A stretch of 64,000 nt of DNA from NCBI GenBank assembly GCA_035235625.1, contig CP141143.1, forward strand, positions 7,174,501-7,238,500, read 5' to 3'. Below, one piece after another: positions 1-11,714 of the stretch; positions within the stretch are counted from its first letter, which is position 1; every line of letters starts with the position of its first letter. Below the pieces are notes generated by a model that was given only the letters and a program-made list of their open reading frames with translations, was not told where the DNA came from and made no database searches. The translations under genes and the position numbers were made by a program. Source of the DNA: Saururus chinensis (Eukaryota > Streptophyta > Magnoliopsida > Piperales > Saururaceae).

Positions 1-464
1 GGGGAAGAGTAGGGAAAAGGGAGGTAGCAAAATGAGTATTTTCAGAATTATAATTCTGAAAACTCGAGAGAATGTGTCCTTTCAATGCTTACCTCATATA
101 GCATGTGGTGCTCCATGATATACAAGGGTGTATGGAGTGGTTGTAGCATTCTCTCTTAATTATAGAGAAGGAATGCTACCTCATGTAATATGTGGCGCGG
201 AAGATCACTAGAGGGTAGGTGGATCCAAACCCACCTGCCCATAAGCATTCGACGGGTCTTTCATAGGGAAAATTATTGAGTACTTTCAAAATATGCTTTG
301 AGACTTGCTCTCACTTGATTTATACGAGCCCTTAATCTTGAAAATCAAATGTGCATATATTAGTGTACGTCAGTGCAAGTTGGACTCTTCCATGCAAGAT
401 TTAACTTATGTAAAATGAAAGTAAATCCTGATCCAGAGTAATTAACTTCTCCCCTCCTAAAGAA
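1..464. other. Intergenic, nothing recognised
   Basis: No convincing coding region or element boundary is visible. The part around 330-400 has wording similar to the inside of the miniature elements that follow (alternating TGTGCATAT and TAGTGTACG words), so it may be a decayed relative of them. That is only an impression from reading. Confidence 0.4.
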
Positions 465-737
465 GGAAGAGTTTTTATGTACTTCTTTGACAATGAGCCC
501 TATGTAAGCTATGCATGGGGAGCTATTGATATTTCAGATTGACGGCCAATGCTAATGTACGCAAGCGCACGTTCACTAATATGTGCATAGTTAGCCCATA
601 TGACTATGTAATGACAGTTAGTGTGCTCTCATGCCAATGTGCGCTAGTGTGTGAGCTGTCAATCTCGTGGATGAACAACTCTCTTGCGTAGCTTATGTTG
701 GGCTCATTATTAGTGAGGAGTAGGAAAAACACTTTCC
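465..737. mobile_element. MITE-like element with inverted ends
   Basis: The left end reads GGAAGAGTTTTTATG and continues into CAATGAGCCCTATGTAAGC. The reverse complement of the right end reads GGAAAGTGTTTTTCC and continues into TAATGAGCCCAACATAAGC, so the two ends form imperfect terminal inverted repeats of about 45 bp. There is no coding capacity. Similar ends occur at 771 and 25,386, which makes this a small local family. I see no clear target duplication, so the superfamily is not assigned. Confidence 0.6.
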
Positions 738-923
738 TTAAAAAAATGTCTCATTGTCATGGAAGAGTTTTTCATGCTCCCCTTTAAAAATGAGCGCAAT
801 GTAAGAAACATATGTGAACCCTTGATATTTGAGATAGACTGTGCACATGTTAGCTCACAGTAGTGCCAATAGTATTGACACTAATGTACGCTAGCATGTG
901 AGCTATTGATCTCATGGATGAAG

Positions 924-3077
924 TGTTACACCCCGACTCTTATATAAGCTTAAAAGTCGGAATCCCGTAAAATTTTTAATCAAGGAGGGCTCGAATCAAC
1001 TATATATAAATGAGTAGCCTTTATAAATGTATTAATTTACAAAGGTAGAGAATTTCAAAAGAGAAAGCAATAGACACCTCAATATTATGTCAGCATAAAT
1101 ATACAATGTAAACAAAAAGACATTAAGCAAAATTTGGTGCATCAACCCTTAGTTTTTCCATGGACCGCTCTGCTAGAGCACCAAACTGGTGTCTACACAT
1201 GCAATATCTGGGGGTGGGTGAGCATAAGGTTTATACTCAGTAGGTAGTATTAATTTCTATTAACATGATGGGGCAAAACTTAAATAAATCATATTTCAAA
1301 TTATTGACTTAGAAATTAAAGCCAAGTCTTTTGCATAGTAAAAAATAAAATACATTTCAATCACCGAATGTCGCCCATACTAAAACGACATACGTTCATG
1401 CTCATGGGACAACAGGATCAAAAGAAGAGGGGTTTCCCCATGATACCCCAACTCTTGAGCGTGCTATAAACCTCATTAGACAATATCTAGGGTAGACAAT
1501 TGTTCAAACCCTAACGGTATTTTAAACCCATTACTTTAAAAGTAAACCTTAGTGTAACTTGAAGGCACTTTGAAAATGGAGCCTAGCTCTAGCACAAAAT
1601 TAGGATCTAGAACCACCTACTCTCGTGAAGCCTTCACTCATCGTCAGCTTAAGTGCAGCGGGAGGTGCCTCCCCTTGCGTTGGGATAGTCTCTTTGTCTG
1701 ACTCAAGTGAGGCGGGCAGAACCTCCCTTAGAGCTGGGACGATCTCCGCTTTCGGCCCGAGAGTGGCAGACAAAGCATCCTCTTGTTCCGGCCATTTCTC
1801 CATTTTAGATAGGCAAACTCTACAAACGGACCCCCTCACACTATAGGGCGCCTTTAATTTAGTTTGGGTTAGTTTTTAAACAAAAGAAATCGGACGAGAA
1901 ACGGCTTAGAAATGAGTGTTTAAAGCTTTAAAGCAAGCATAGATCAGAAGAGAAGATAGGAGAAAGGGGTGAGGTGAATTGGAAACCCCCATTCCTCTCC
2001 TTAAATAGGCAAAATAGGTCTTCGAATGCACGATACATGTCGCACATCCAACGGCTATAGGAGCCTACAACTCGCCTGCAACATCGCCTACTATGGCAGG
2101 CTATTGCGGTAGGTGAACCTGGCGCGGCTAGGGGTGTAAACGGCATCCGTTTGTCAGGTGTCTGTCCGCGTCCACATCCATCCGCACTAAAATGATCAAT
2201 ATTATTTTTTGTCCTTCCCAAATATGAACGGACATGAACAAGGGTTGGCCGTCTCCGCAGTCGTCTATGTCTGCCAACTATATATTTTATTATTATTAGT
2301 TTTACTTTATATTAAATTATTAACCTATGTCACATAGTTAATCTTCACAACAAGATTGTAAAAAATACGTATTATACTCTCATATGTCTTCTATAACATT
2401 ATTATTTATTTATTTATTAGATTAAACTATCTTACTATTATTATAACTTATTTTTTAATTAATTTTTTACCAACCACCCTTAATTTAAGAACAAAAGAGT
2501 ATATGTTAAACTTTCACCTTAATTCCGTCTGTGTCCATCTGTTTCCGTCCATGTTCGTCATGGACAAATACAAACAGATAAGCACTTGGTCCGAGTAAAA
2601 ACGTATAGCTATGGACATGCCTTGTCCATGTCTGCATCCGTTTGTTTACACCCCTAGGTGTGGCAGATGCTGGTGTCAAAGCTGATCTGGAGTCAACGTG
2701 TTAAAGCAAAAATACATATATATTTTTAAAACAAATCATGATATCTCCTTACCTCAAATTTGACACATATTCTTTTTGCCGTTAGACTCGTATTAATAAG
2801 TCCTTTAAAACAAAACCACATATGGGTATATTTTTTTAGTAAATAAAAAATGGGTCCCGCATACAATATGTTTTTTGAGGTTGTAGCCTATGATCGTAGT
2901 GTTAAATTTTTGTGTTCTTCGGCTTGTTATAATTGTCCCTCTAAGCCCTGCAAATAATTTAAAAGTCCTAAAGGGAATTAAGACTCGAACAATATCAAAT
3001 TAAGAAAAATAGTTATTAGGCCCAAAAACTCAAAATAGGCTCAAAGGTATAATGTAAAAAAAATTTACGTTGTTACA
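924..3077 (-). mobile_element. Solo LTR, Ty3-type (fossil)
   Basis: Bounded by TGTTACACCCCG at the left and GTTGTTACA at the right, the TG...CA form of an LTR. The neighbouring 5-mers, TGAAG and CAAAG, are an imperfect match for a target duplication. A motif at 1,212-1,246 matches, in reverse complement, the CCTACTGAGT...ACTCACC motif of the LTRs at 11,715 and 15,896, and this sets the minus orientation. No internal polyprotein is attached, so it is a solo LTR fossil. A hAT MITE later inserted at 2,129-2,656. Confidence 0.6.
2129..2656. mobile_element. hAT-type MITE inside the LTR
   Basis: The terminal inverted repeats are TAGGGGTGTAAAC and GTTTACACCCCTA (13 bp, perfect). The flanking 8-mers are GGCGCGGC (2,121-2,128) and GGTGTGGC (2,657-2,664). 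They differ only by two C-to-T changes at CpG sites, so they fit an 8-bp hAT target duplication after methylated-cytosine decay. The element is 528 bp, AT-rich inside, with no transposase. It is younger than the LTR it interrupts. Confidence 0.85.
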
Positions 3078-3315
3078 CAAAGGTTTCCTTTCATTCCTTG
3101 TGTTGGCTCATTGTCATAATAGAGCTTTAACAACGCTTCCCATTGTCAGATGGTCCCAATCATACCATATCAAAGTAGCCTTCAATGGAAAAAACGTAGA
3201 AGAGCCCTTCATTGATGAGATCAACAGTGCATATGTTAGCACTCAAATATCAAACGCTCACATACTTTTGTTACACTGAGCTCATAGTCAAAGGGAGCAT
3301 GAAATCTCTTCTTCC

Positions 3316-3995
3316 ATGGAAAACGGCGGATGACTCAGCCCGTCGTCTCTTCATTCTTCAACGAGCCAAAAGCCTGCAAGACCCAACGGCAGGGTAGAAT
3401 TAACTCGTTGGCAACTCGTCGGGTGAACTCTAGCCTCGAGCTGCCCGAGTTCCTGGTTCTGTCTAAGGAATTGATAGCAAAATTGCAGATCAGATAAACA
3501 ATCAGCTATTTCGGAAAAAAGGAAAGACAGAGATGACTCAATCGGCTCCGATCACAGAATATTGATTGACAAAATTTCGCTACATTTTTAAAACAGGGTC
3601 CCTTCGCGGAGGCAATCATTGTATTAGAACCGATCAAGCAACTTGGTTATAATTTAATTATAAAGAAATACTTGATGGTTTCTCATGTCATTCCTCATCG
3701 TGAAAATGGAACAATAGTTTGACGAGCAAAAAAGAAAGAGTTGACGGAGACCCGAGGAGTGGTTTGGCCCCTCGATACAACTAAACAAGCTGCTTGCTTG
3801 AATGAAATGGAATCCGTATTAATTATATCAATGCCAGCAGAATTAAGCAATACAAATATCGGACCAGGCATTAAACTGAAGCATAAAAGACTAGCCAATG
3901 CAGCAAAGACGAAGACGATGTACAAGTAAGCAAGTACATATGTAAATGTCATGCCCTCTTAGGTCTCTGAAGACAAGCCACAAAAGGATTTGACG
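3316..3995 (+). other. Upstream region of first GT31 gene
   Basis: Unique-looking sequence between the MITE and the first GT31 start codon. I see no further gene or repeat. The core promoter and transcription start cannot be fixed by eye. Confidence 0.4.
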
Positions 3996-4961
3996 ATGAA
4001 GGTTGCAAGTTTCGACATCTCCACTGCGAAATCGATCTGCTTGACATGGTCACTGTTGGTCACCACCACTCTCTTCTGCATCTTGGCTTACACGAACCAA
4101 ATCCACCTAGAGACGGTGATCAATATTGGCCGCACCCCTTCCCCTAACACCACCTGCAGCCAGCCCACCCGGGACGAAGCCGCGCCACCTACAACACAAC
4201 CAGATTTCCGGCTACTCATCGGAATCCTTACACTTCCTGACAATTACGAGCGAAGGAACTTGCTCCGACTTGTCTATGGCGTCCAGCCACCAGTGTCTGC
4301 ACAAGTGGATATCAAGTTCGTTTTCTGCAACCTCACCAAGGAAGAGCAGAGGGTGCTAGTGGGACTTGAGATTATGTATCACAAAGATATAATCATCCTC
4401 AACTGCCCGGAGAACATGAACAATGGTAAGACGTATACATATTTCTCGACCTTGCCGGACATACTCGGCTATAACAAGAGCGTCAATGGGTCAGCCAAGC
4501 CATATGACTACGTAATGAAGGCGGACGACGACAGCTATTTCAGACTGGCCCCCCTTGTGGAGTCCTTGAGGCCTTTGCCCCGAGATGACATGTACTATGG
4601 CCTCGTTGCCCCATGCACTGAGCTAGACCCTTTCAAGCGCTACATGTCTGGAATGGGGTATCTTCTTTCCTGGGACATTATCGAATGGATTGGAGAGTCG
4701 GACATTCCGAAGAAGAACACCAACGGGCCCGAGGACTTGGTGGTGGGACGGTGGCTGAATACAGGTGGACGTGGTAAGCACAGGCACAACACTAATCCAG
4801 CCATGTACGACTTCAATGCTGCAGTCGGGTGTCCACGCCCATTCTCACCCAACACAATTGGAGTTCATCGTCTTAAAGATCAATACCGATGGGTCAAGAC
4901 CTTGGAGTATTTCAACGTGACAGATGACATCAAGCCTTCGAAGCTCTATCATATTTCTTAG
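3996..4961 (+). CDS. GT31-family beta-1,3-galactosyltransferase-like protein, copy A
   Basis: A 321-residue single-exon protein, expected to be a type II Golgi membrane enzyme that transfers a hexose from a UDP-sugar. Visible parts: a short cytosolic tail; a hydrophobic anchor at about residues 14-33; the RLLIGILTLPDNYERRNLLR start of the Galactosyl_T domain (72-91); the metal-binding DDD at 177-179 in MKADDDSYFRL; YMSGMGYLLSWD (216-227); a PED motif (245-247); and a final VHRLKDQYRWV block. Sequons lie at 51, 112, 160, 164 and 307. I chose the ATG at 3,996; the frame is open six bases further upstream through a TTG. Its acceptor substrate cannot be read from the sequence; AGP or N-glycan galactosylation are options. 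Two intact paralogues and one relic follow on the same strand. Confidence 0.9.
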   Translation: MKVASFDISTAKSICLTWSLLVTTTLFCILAYTNQIHLETVINIGRTPSPNTTCSQPTRDEAAPPTTQPDFRLLIGILTLPDNYERRNLLRLVYGVQPPVSAQVDIKFVFCNLTKEEQRVLVGLEIMYHKDIIILNCPENMNNGKTYTYFSTLPDILGYNKSVNGSAKPYDYVMKADDDSYFRLAPLVESLRPLPRDDMYYGLVAPCTELDPFKRYMSGMGYLLSWDIIEWIGESDIPKKNTNGPEDLVVGRWLNTGGRGKHRHNTNPAMYDFNAAVGCPRPFSPNTIGVHRLKDQYRWVKTLEYFNVTDDIKPSKLYHIS

Positions 4962-5700
4962 TGGTATATATACTTGATCATCACTATTGTTTTTGTTTTC
5001 GAAAATGTTGAATGAACATTGGTCCATTGTTTCAAATATATTGCTCCTCGCTTTGCTGTGCTTTTGAACTATACATCGTACACGTCTTTTACTGATTATT
5101 AAAATTAATAACAAGAAGGTTCAATGTGAGCGCTGCTAGCTAGCTGCATTTCTGAACTGATCGACCATATTATCGATCTGCGCGCATGGAAGTGCCTTGA
5201 TCGGTTTATAAACCACGCCATGAAATGTAAATGGTTGTAGCTGTGTTTTTAACGTTCGATGAAACTCCTCTAGGAGCACATGGGCTGGGCACCAAAAATG
5301 TTTTTTAACTCCCTGATCAGAGCCTCTCGATTGTGAACCCACCAGGCCACCACGATTGGTGAGAATTCCAATAGGAATAACGCGTCAGAAATATTCTGAC
5401 GCGTTTTTCCAATACACCCGGCTGATCTGACCACGTAAACTGCGCTCTACGCACCATTTTCGAAACCATGTGGGAGCTGGTGATGGAGCCCGGTCAGGCT
5501 TTTTATATTTGAACCCTCCGTATCTGCTTACCGTGGGAGGTGCCCAATGGAAGTTGAAGGCTCGATGGGAATTCCGGATGGCGGATTAAAAAAAAATTCC
5601 CGGATCGCCGCCAGCTTTTAAAAGCGCTGAAGATTAGCTTTAAGTGATAACAAGCTTTTCCAGAGCAGGCATGAGGGTTCAAAAGTAGTTCAAGAATGTA
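4962..5700. other. Downstream flank of GT31 copy A
   Basis: 3' flank of copy A. Apart from the hairpin at 5,379-5,405, no gene, repeat or RNA gene is recognised. Confidence 0.4.
5379..5405. repeat. Perfect 12-bp-arm hairpin
   Basis: AACGCGTCAGAA, a 3-base loop (ATA), then TTCTGACGCGTT. The arms are perfect complements and contain CGCG and TGACGC words, which plant transcription factors of the CAMTA and bZIP classes can bind. It lies about 420 bp after the GT31 stop codon. It may be a terminator-like or MITE-derived hairpin; there is no proof of function. Confidence 0.8.
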
Positions 5701-6608
5701 CAGGGCCGCCTCAATAAAATTTGAGGCCTAAGTGGGTTTCCTATGTATAATTTGATAAATTAACATAATAAAATAATTATTAAAATTAGTTGTTCAATTA
5801 CGAATCGTAGCTTAAACTTCTTTTATATATATATATATATAGAAAAATAATATATTTATTCAGCTAAGCACATATCAAATCGAATGCATAAGTTCTTTTA
5901 ACAAAATGAAGAATACCTTCCTAAATTTCCTTTAATTCTTAGAAACTTTTGTATGCTTCACTTGACATGCCAATTAATAAGTGACTTATTTTCCTTTCTT
6001 ACATATGTTAGAAACTGAGTTTTTGGAGAAATTTCTATTAGTTTGTTTGTTTCATTGTACTCTCTTTTTCCTATATAAATAGCAATATTTAAAAAATTAA
6101 TAATTTTTATTTAAAGGTAAAACTACATCTAAGAGAAGAGAAAATAAGTTTATAATACTCTTTTTTTAAGTACCTAACTTCTTAAATTAAATAAAAATAA
6201 AGCTATTAATATATAGGTAAAAAAACTATTAAATTTAAAAAGTGAGAGAGATACCAATGTTGTTGTGTAGAATTTGGGGTTTTGGTGAAATAGTAAGATT
6301 TATAAAAAGGTGTAAAAGAGTTGGGGCTTTGGTATTGTAAATCTCAAGGCTAAAATGGCAACCCATATGTAAAATGGTTATTTTAATTTCAATGAAAATA
6401 ATCTATATGGTAAGTATTAATCCATATCTTTTGTAAGGAGAAGGCTAACAGTACTTGTATGTGCCTCTTTGGATTTCTAAAAAATTCTATTTAATGAATT
6501 ACGCATTACAAGATTTTTTTTGTATATGTTGGGACTAGGATTTTTTGTTGTGTTTGTTAGGGCCTTTGTGTTTAGTGACGCCCTAGGCAACTGCCTCAAG
6601 CTGGCCTG
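5701..6608. mobile_element. Non-autonomous hAT element
   Basis: The left end is CAGGGCCGCCTCAA; the right end read in reverse is CAGGCCAGCTTGAGGC. Flanking 8-mers AGAATGTA (5,693-5,700) and TGAATGTA (6,609-6,616) match at 7 of 8 positions, the hAT signature. The 908-bp body is AT-rich and shows no transposase. The subterminal words (GCCTAAG on the left, CGCCCTAGGCAA on the right) are typical of plant hAT elements with GGGCC ends. Confidence 0.8.
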
Positions 6609-6616
6609 TGAATGTA

Positions 6617-8090
6617 CTCTCTCCATCCGGAGCTTTTCCGTTTTAAAAAACCCGAGCTGTGGGATACAGAAAGTAATTATTTTGAGTCCCGAGTGTTAGC
6701 TACTGTGCAATTAAGCCAATGCATTGTAGGCCATTAAATTAAAATTCAATGGCGCTTGACTTAAGGGCCCGGCAGCTTTTGAGTAACAGCAGCACAGGTA
6801 TGAGATCACGTGATCCCAGGCTTATTAACTTTTTCTAATTATTTTGCTTTTGAACTTATCATTTTAGATTACAAGCTTTAGGACGTAGAAGTCCAAAAGG
6901 CCAAAACAATGTAAGAAGAATTCATTTCCGGCAAAGCAGTCGGATACACATGCACAATTTGCAGTGTTGTAGTCGCCATTCAGCCTTCTGCCCTTGCTCT
7001 TTTACTACGATAAAATGGAAAGAAATCCGCCTCACTTCTGCCAATACCACCGCCCCTAGTTATTCCAAAATAAAATGCAAAGATTTCAAATCTCGATGCA
7101 ATTGCCTCCATGAGCATCAGTGTGCATATTAACAAGGCACGACTAAGTATGATAGTCTTTGTAGTCCTAATTAACCGGACACAACTATTTAAAAGAAACC
7201 CATTTGATTAATCTGATGGCTTGTAACGAGCCTTGTACTTTATTAACCCAAGGCGCAGTTGAGTCAATTTAAAGTCTGTCATGTTGGTTGTAGTTTGGTC
7301 TTTGGCATTTGGTTTGGCCATCTTGGCGTCCTTTGGTAAACAAACATCTTGGGCTTTTGAGTTTTGATGCAACTTACTTCGACAACACGTAGTATTGTAG
7401 ACTAGAAAACTCGATATTCCAAGGACTAGGAAACCATGAAATTAACAATAATAACTAACTGATCCCCAATATATATTGCAAGTTCGAAATGATCTTCCAT
7501 TGCCTCCCGAGTCTCTCTCCCTTTAGCTTTTTTTTTTTCTTTTTTAAATTTTTTGGGAAAGTTGAACCTCATCGGAGGCTTCTGATTTATTTATCTAGAG
7601 ATCCTAGAAGTAACATCCATTTGCATCGTCATAAAGATACGAGTAGCAGGAGTAATGATCTAGAGAAAATTTCGCCAGTCTATCTGCTACTATATTACAT
7701 TCACCATATATATACTAAGTTAAGTACATCTAGTCCTGGAAGTAATTCTTTTATGTGAATTTAGCTTTGAGCCACCTTGAATTACATCGTACCGGGGATT
7801 AAAAGTTTGATGAATATGAGGCCATACAAACGTGCCATTGATTCTGCAATAATAGCAAAGTGGAAAGGTATTTCACAAGCATAAGCAATAAACTAACCAT
7901 TAGTGTCTAATGATTCCCCTGCAGAACATTCGCTCCGAATGCTCTATCAAAATTCAGTATGACCCACGCATCCCGTGGGGTGCGGTTGCCACCTTATAAA
8001 TAGATCTGATCGTGGTTGAACATAACTAGTTCCTTGTGCAATTTAATGTGCACTATTTTGAGCTCCTGTAAAAAGAGAAACTGATTAACC
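6617..8090. other. Gene-free stretch
   Basis: AT-rich, no coding region that resembles a known protein, no clear element ends, no tRNA-like fold seen. A poly-T/poly-A rich part lies near 7,525-7,555. Confidence 0.4.
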
Positions 8091-8099
8091 AATACATGA

Positions 8100-8450
8100 A
8101 CAGCCGAACTTGAGGCTCACTGTTACTAAAAAAAATTCATTTCGAACCTTCCAGACCATATATCCACATCATCACCTTCAAAGATGGCATAATAGGGATT
8201 CTAATGTTACACTGAGCTAGGTAATGCAGAGGTTGTTTATGTAAGATAACCTTTTGGATATGTGATGAACTGGTTGACACTACGGGGCTCGAAACCAGAC
8301 GTTCTCTAAAAAGATGCTAAATTGTTCCAACTTCATTTTGGCATAGCACACGTAATGTACCAAGCGATGTCTCCTTCTAGTAAATAAGCCGTCCTGAGTC
8401 CAAGCACGACATTATGGCAGGCCATCCTCCCACAATAAGTGTCAAATTCC
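8100..8450 (-). pseudogene. LINE zf-RVT-like relic
   Basis: On the minus strand, pieces read like the C-terminal zf-RVT region of plant LINEs: a GRMACHNVVLGLRTAYLLEG-like stretch followed by an ITCAMPK-like piece, similar to the usual 'W...L..R..L.....C..C' layout. It is decayed with stops and has no intact frame. The match is weak and it may be unrelated to the RNase H relic just downstream, which is on the other strand. Confidence 0.35.
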
Positions 8451-8559
8451 ATGTTGGACCGGAGCATGTTAAATCGTTAACTAATTAAAAAAAATCATAG
8501 GTTCTCCCATGTTCGATATAATCTTTGGTCGAAGAGTTTGCTTTTTTGTCTGGAGAGGG

Positions 8560-8900
8560 TCTCTCTTCTAGGAAGGGGTGGTTGATTCCCAAAACATTGA
8601 AGTATTGGGTGCCTCTGGTGCTATATCCGTGGCTTTAGAGAATAGAATATCTGATTCGGTGTTTGAAGGGGACTCCCTTAACATCCACGCCCTCCTTGAT
8701 ATTGAGCCTATAGATCAAACCCCATGAGGTTACATCTTCAAGCAAGCAACGCTTCAACTTCATCGCTTCTAGTCGGTGAGATTTAGTTCTAACAGAAGGG
8801 AGGGTATTAGGTGGCTCATTTGCTAACCCGTTCTGTTAAGAACCTAAGATGTACAAGAGAGTGGCAAGATAACCTTCCTCATTCAATTTCCTATGCCATG
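8560..8900 (+). pseudogene. LINE-derived RNase H (RVT_3) relic
   Basis: Conceptual reading gives ALENRISDSVFEGDSLNIHA, then after a stop IFKQATLQLHRF, then SVRFSSNRREGI. This is the order of the plant RVT_3 RNase H-like domain found in L1 LINEs and their relics: the 'FEGDSL..I.AL' block followed by the 'SVRFSHVRRE.N..AH' block. Stops interrupt it, so it is a dead fragment. No upstream reverse transcriptase is attached on this strand. Confidence 0.6.
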
Positions 8901-9383
8901 TCCTGCAGTATATCGTATTTGTGATTGTTTGTTGTGGTTGGGTTTTTCTCATCAGAAAATAAGAAAAAAATAAAAGGATCACAAGGCAAAGTAGACTTAG
9001 TTATAATCTTTGATATGCCAATAGCAAAATTTTCATTAGAAGTAGACCTATGGACTAATTAATTTATCATTTATTGTATTAAAAATTGGTGCATCACTTT
9101 ATTTTCTTGGTTACTAAGCATGATTAGATTACAAAACCAATGCACGTGGAGGGGAGAAATATAAGAACCTTTAGATCATGTTCTCAGGTTTCTCTCTCAC
9201 TAATTCTTACTGATGTGGCAGCTTCCCATTATCGGTCACCAAGACCTAGTCATAAAATTTGGTTACGCTAGATGACGGGTTCTAAGCATTAAAGGATGAC
9301 TAATTAAGCGGATCTATTTGTATGGCTTATTCATATCTTATTTGATTAAGTTTATGAAATGCTAGCTAAAAGGCGGCTTATAA
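8901..9383. other. Intergenic, nothing recognised
   Basis: AT-rich sequence between the LINE relic and the PIF/Harbinger-like element; no gene or repeat is supported. Its last three bases (TAA, 9,381-9,383) are the proposed target duplication of the next element. Confidence 0.4.
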
Positions 9384-11463
9384 GGTTGTTTGTTTCAAGC
9401 TGATTTTTTTATTGATTAAGTTAGAAAATAAGCCCCCCATAATTTTTTTTGCTCAGGCAATTTTCCCAATCTAATTTTGTTAAAATTCTGCTCAACTACA
9501 CCTAACGACGCCCTCTTTCATCCCCCGCCTCCTTACACTTCCCCAGTTCTGTTACTATCGTGGGCCTTACACAAGCGATTGAATCATATAGATATCCCTT
9601 CACCACAACATAACTCATCGAGCCCTTTTGTTTGAAGGTAAAAACTGCTATCAACCTAACCCCTTTTCATCTCCGTGTCTCTGTCACTGAAGTCCTTTTC
9701 TATTTCTATTAAATTTATCTGTTTCATCTATCGAAAAGGGTTTGGCTTTTTCTTCTACTCTCATAACCTATTTCTTGTTAGATTGGAGCACTCCCCGATT
9801 TAGTCTTTGGGCATCTCACCTGCATATTTCATTGGCATCTCCCCGATTTCAGTTTTTCTTCGGTAAGTCTTCTTTAATTTTTTTCTTCTTCCTACATTTT
9901 GTGTTGATTTTCAACGTATATTGGATTCTTTTTTTAACTATAATGGATGAGTTGATATTTGATTTCTTCATTCTGTTGTGAATATTCTCAATTTGTTGAC
10001 ATTGTCATTAAATTTTGGGTTTTTCTTGTACTATTGTCGGTAGGTATGCTGCTACATTTTGTAGGAATATTTTGATTTTTTTTGCTTAAACAATTGTAAC
10101 AGTTACTTTAGTTCTTATTTCAAAGATCATTCAAAGTTTATGTTTGATTTGGTCTTTTTACTACTGATCTAGTACTTTTTTCTCCTAAGCTTTTTAATGA
10201 GGTGATTTTCCTGCAATTTCTCATTTTTTGATTGAAAAATATTAACCATTATTCCCTTGCATCTTGAGATTTTAGATCTGATGCCAAAAGCTTTTTAGTG
10301 ACCACAACATTTCCAAGTTTTATTTTTTTTGCTTGCAATCAGTTTTCTCTAACACTTCTATATATGTAGGGCTCATAGCTTTTCTCTAGGCATTAGATTT
10401 TTGCCTTGTCAGTAAATGGCTTTTGTATAGTATATTTCATGAGAGAGATCTTTTTTTCATTTTAAGTACAATGTCCATATTTATTCTCAGAAGGAAATTT
10501 GTGATCTACAAATTACTTAATGCAAAAAACAAAGTTTCAAATCTATCAATAATATTGGGTTCAATGTCTATTATAAGAGTTCATGGAATTGAAAATATAA
10601 AATGGCTCTTGAAAATGTGCAGGAATTTTGTTTAAAGAAAATAAAGAAATGGAAGATGGCTCTTGTGCATTAGACATAGTGCCTTTTAATTTCTTTTTTA
10701 GTTGAACCTTGCCATCAGAACTTGAAAGATGAAGAGGTCTTAGCAGATGCTTAATGTCCAAGTCTATGCTAAAACTTGAGTCAAGCTCCTAAAACTTAAA
10801 TTTAGGGCTGAAATTTCTAGTTTTATTGACTTGTATTATGGCTTCATTAGGGTGGGACATTGGCAGCCCTATGAATGAATATTGTATAAATAATTACGGT
10901 TATCTACTTTCTCTTATCTTAAGAGAATACTTAAAAATTGATATTTATTTTCTTCTTTGGATAAAAAAATTTATTGCCAACTTATCAAGGAAACAAGTTT
11001 TTTTTAAAATAATTTATTATTTGCAGTGATGAATTTACATGGCATGTGATCGAGAGCGAACCAATGCAACCTTATGTAGCATTCTCTTGATTTTATCTAT
11101 TCAATTTCTTTTTTCCCAAGTATAATTAATGTATAATCTTTTACAATCATACTGATCAAGGAAGTAAGTCTTGTAGATTGATCAAGTCGTTAAAATTTTT
11201 GATATAAAAAAGCAGAAGAATTTATACTTGAAAAAAAAAAACCCTTTCAAACAACTACCATGTAAGGTCAAAGTTAAGAAAATATAGTTGATTATAGTTT
11301 TTATATTTATTTTTAATTTTTATTATTCACTTAATCTTAAGAAATTTATTAGTTATATTCAAATTCAGCTAATTCAACTTTAGATTCAACTAAATCAAAT
11401 AATAAATTTTTTAGCTAATTAAGATAACTTTTTATATTGAGATTAGCTAAAACAAATGAACCC
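9384..11463. mobile_element. PIF/Harbinger-like element, probably non-autonomous
   Basis: The left end is GGTTGTTTGTTTCAAGCTGA; the right end in reverse complement is GGGTTCATTTGTTTTAGCTA. The ends share a G-rich start, TTTGTTT and AGCT. TAA flanks both sides (9,381-9,383 and 11,464-11,466), the 3-bp duplication of PIF/Harbinger elements. The 2,080-bp interior is T-rich and I could not recognise a DDE transposase or a Myb-like second protein. Divergent ends make it moderately old. Confidence 0.6.
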
Positions 11464-11714
11464 TAAGTAGGTGTCTTCAAAAAGTCCTTATGTTGTAGGC
11501 AACAATATGTCTTCCAAAATTAAGCCAATTATCCTTATAAATGACAATAACAATTTGCCAACCATCACCGAACTTCAAGTAGTGATCGATGATTAGATAT
11601 AATCAACCTTACTTCACTCCTACAGGCTTTGTCCCAGTAGCTTGAAGCAGCTTGAATCAGCTATGAAGATAAAAGAGTCTGAGTCCTCCCGCTCAGGGGT
11701 GAGATCACCGTCAT

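Larger units (their letters stand above)
771..3315. mobile_element. Second MITE of the same family, split by an LTR
   Basis: The left arm (771-923) starts GGAAGAGTTTTTCATGCTCC. The right arm (about 3,200-3,315) is its reverse complement, ending in a GGGAGCATGAAA...CTTCC form. Between them lies an LTR at 924-3,077. Without that insertion the element would be about 390 bp. The word GATCTCATGGATGAA occurs just before the LTR, and a related word occurs in the 465-737 copy, which supports the idea that one unit was split. Confidence 0.6.

Noticed and set aside
1600-1846. Overlapping frames of 70-80 codons in the first LTR
   Set aside because: They overlap on opposite strands, match no family and lie inside a TG...CA-bounded LTR.
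3990-3995. Longer start (TTG ACG) for GT31 copy A, and the TTG at 23,785 for copy B
   Set aside because: Plant genes rarely start at TTG; the ATGs at 3,996 and 23,917 give proteins of matching length with the anchor near the N-terminus.
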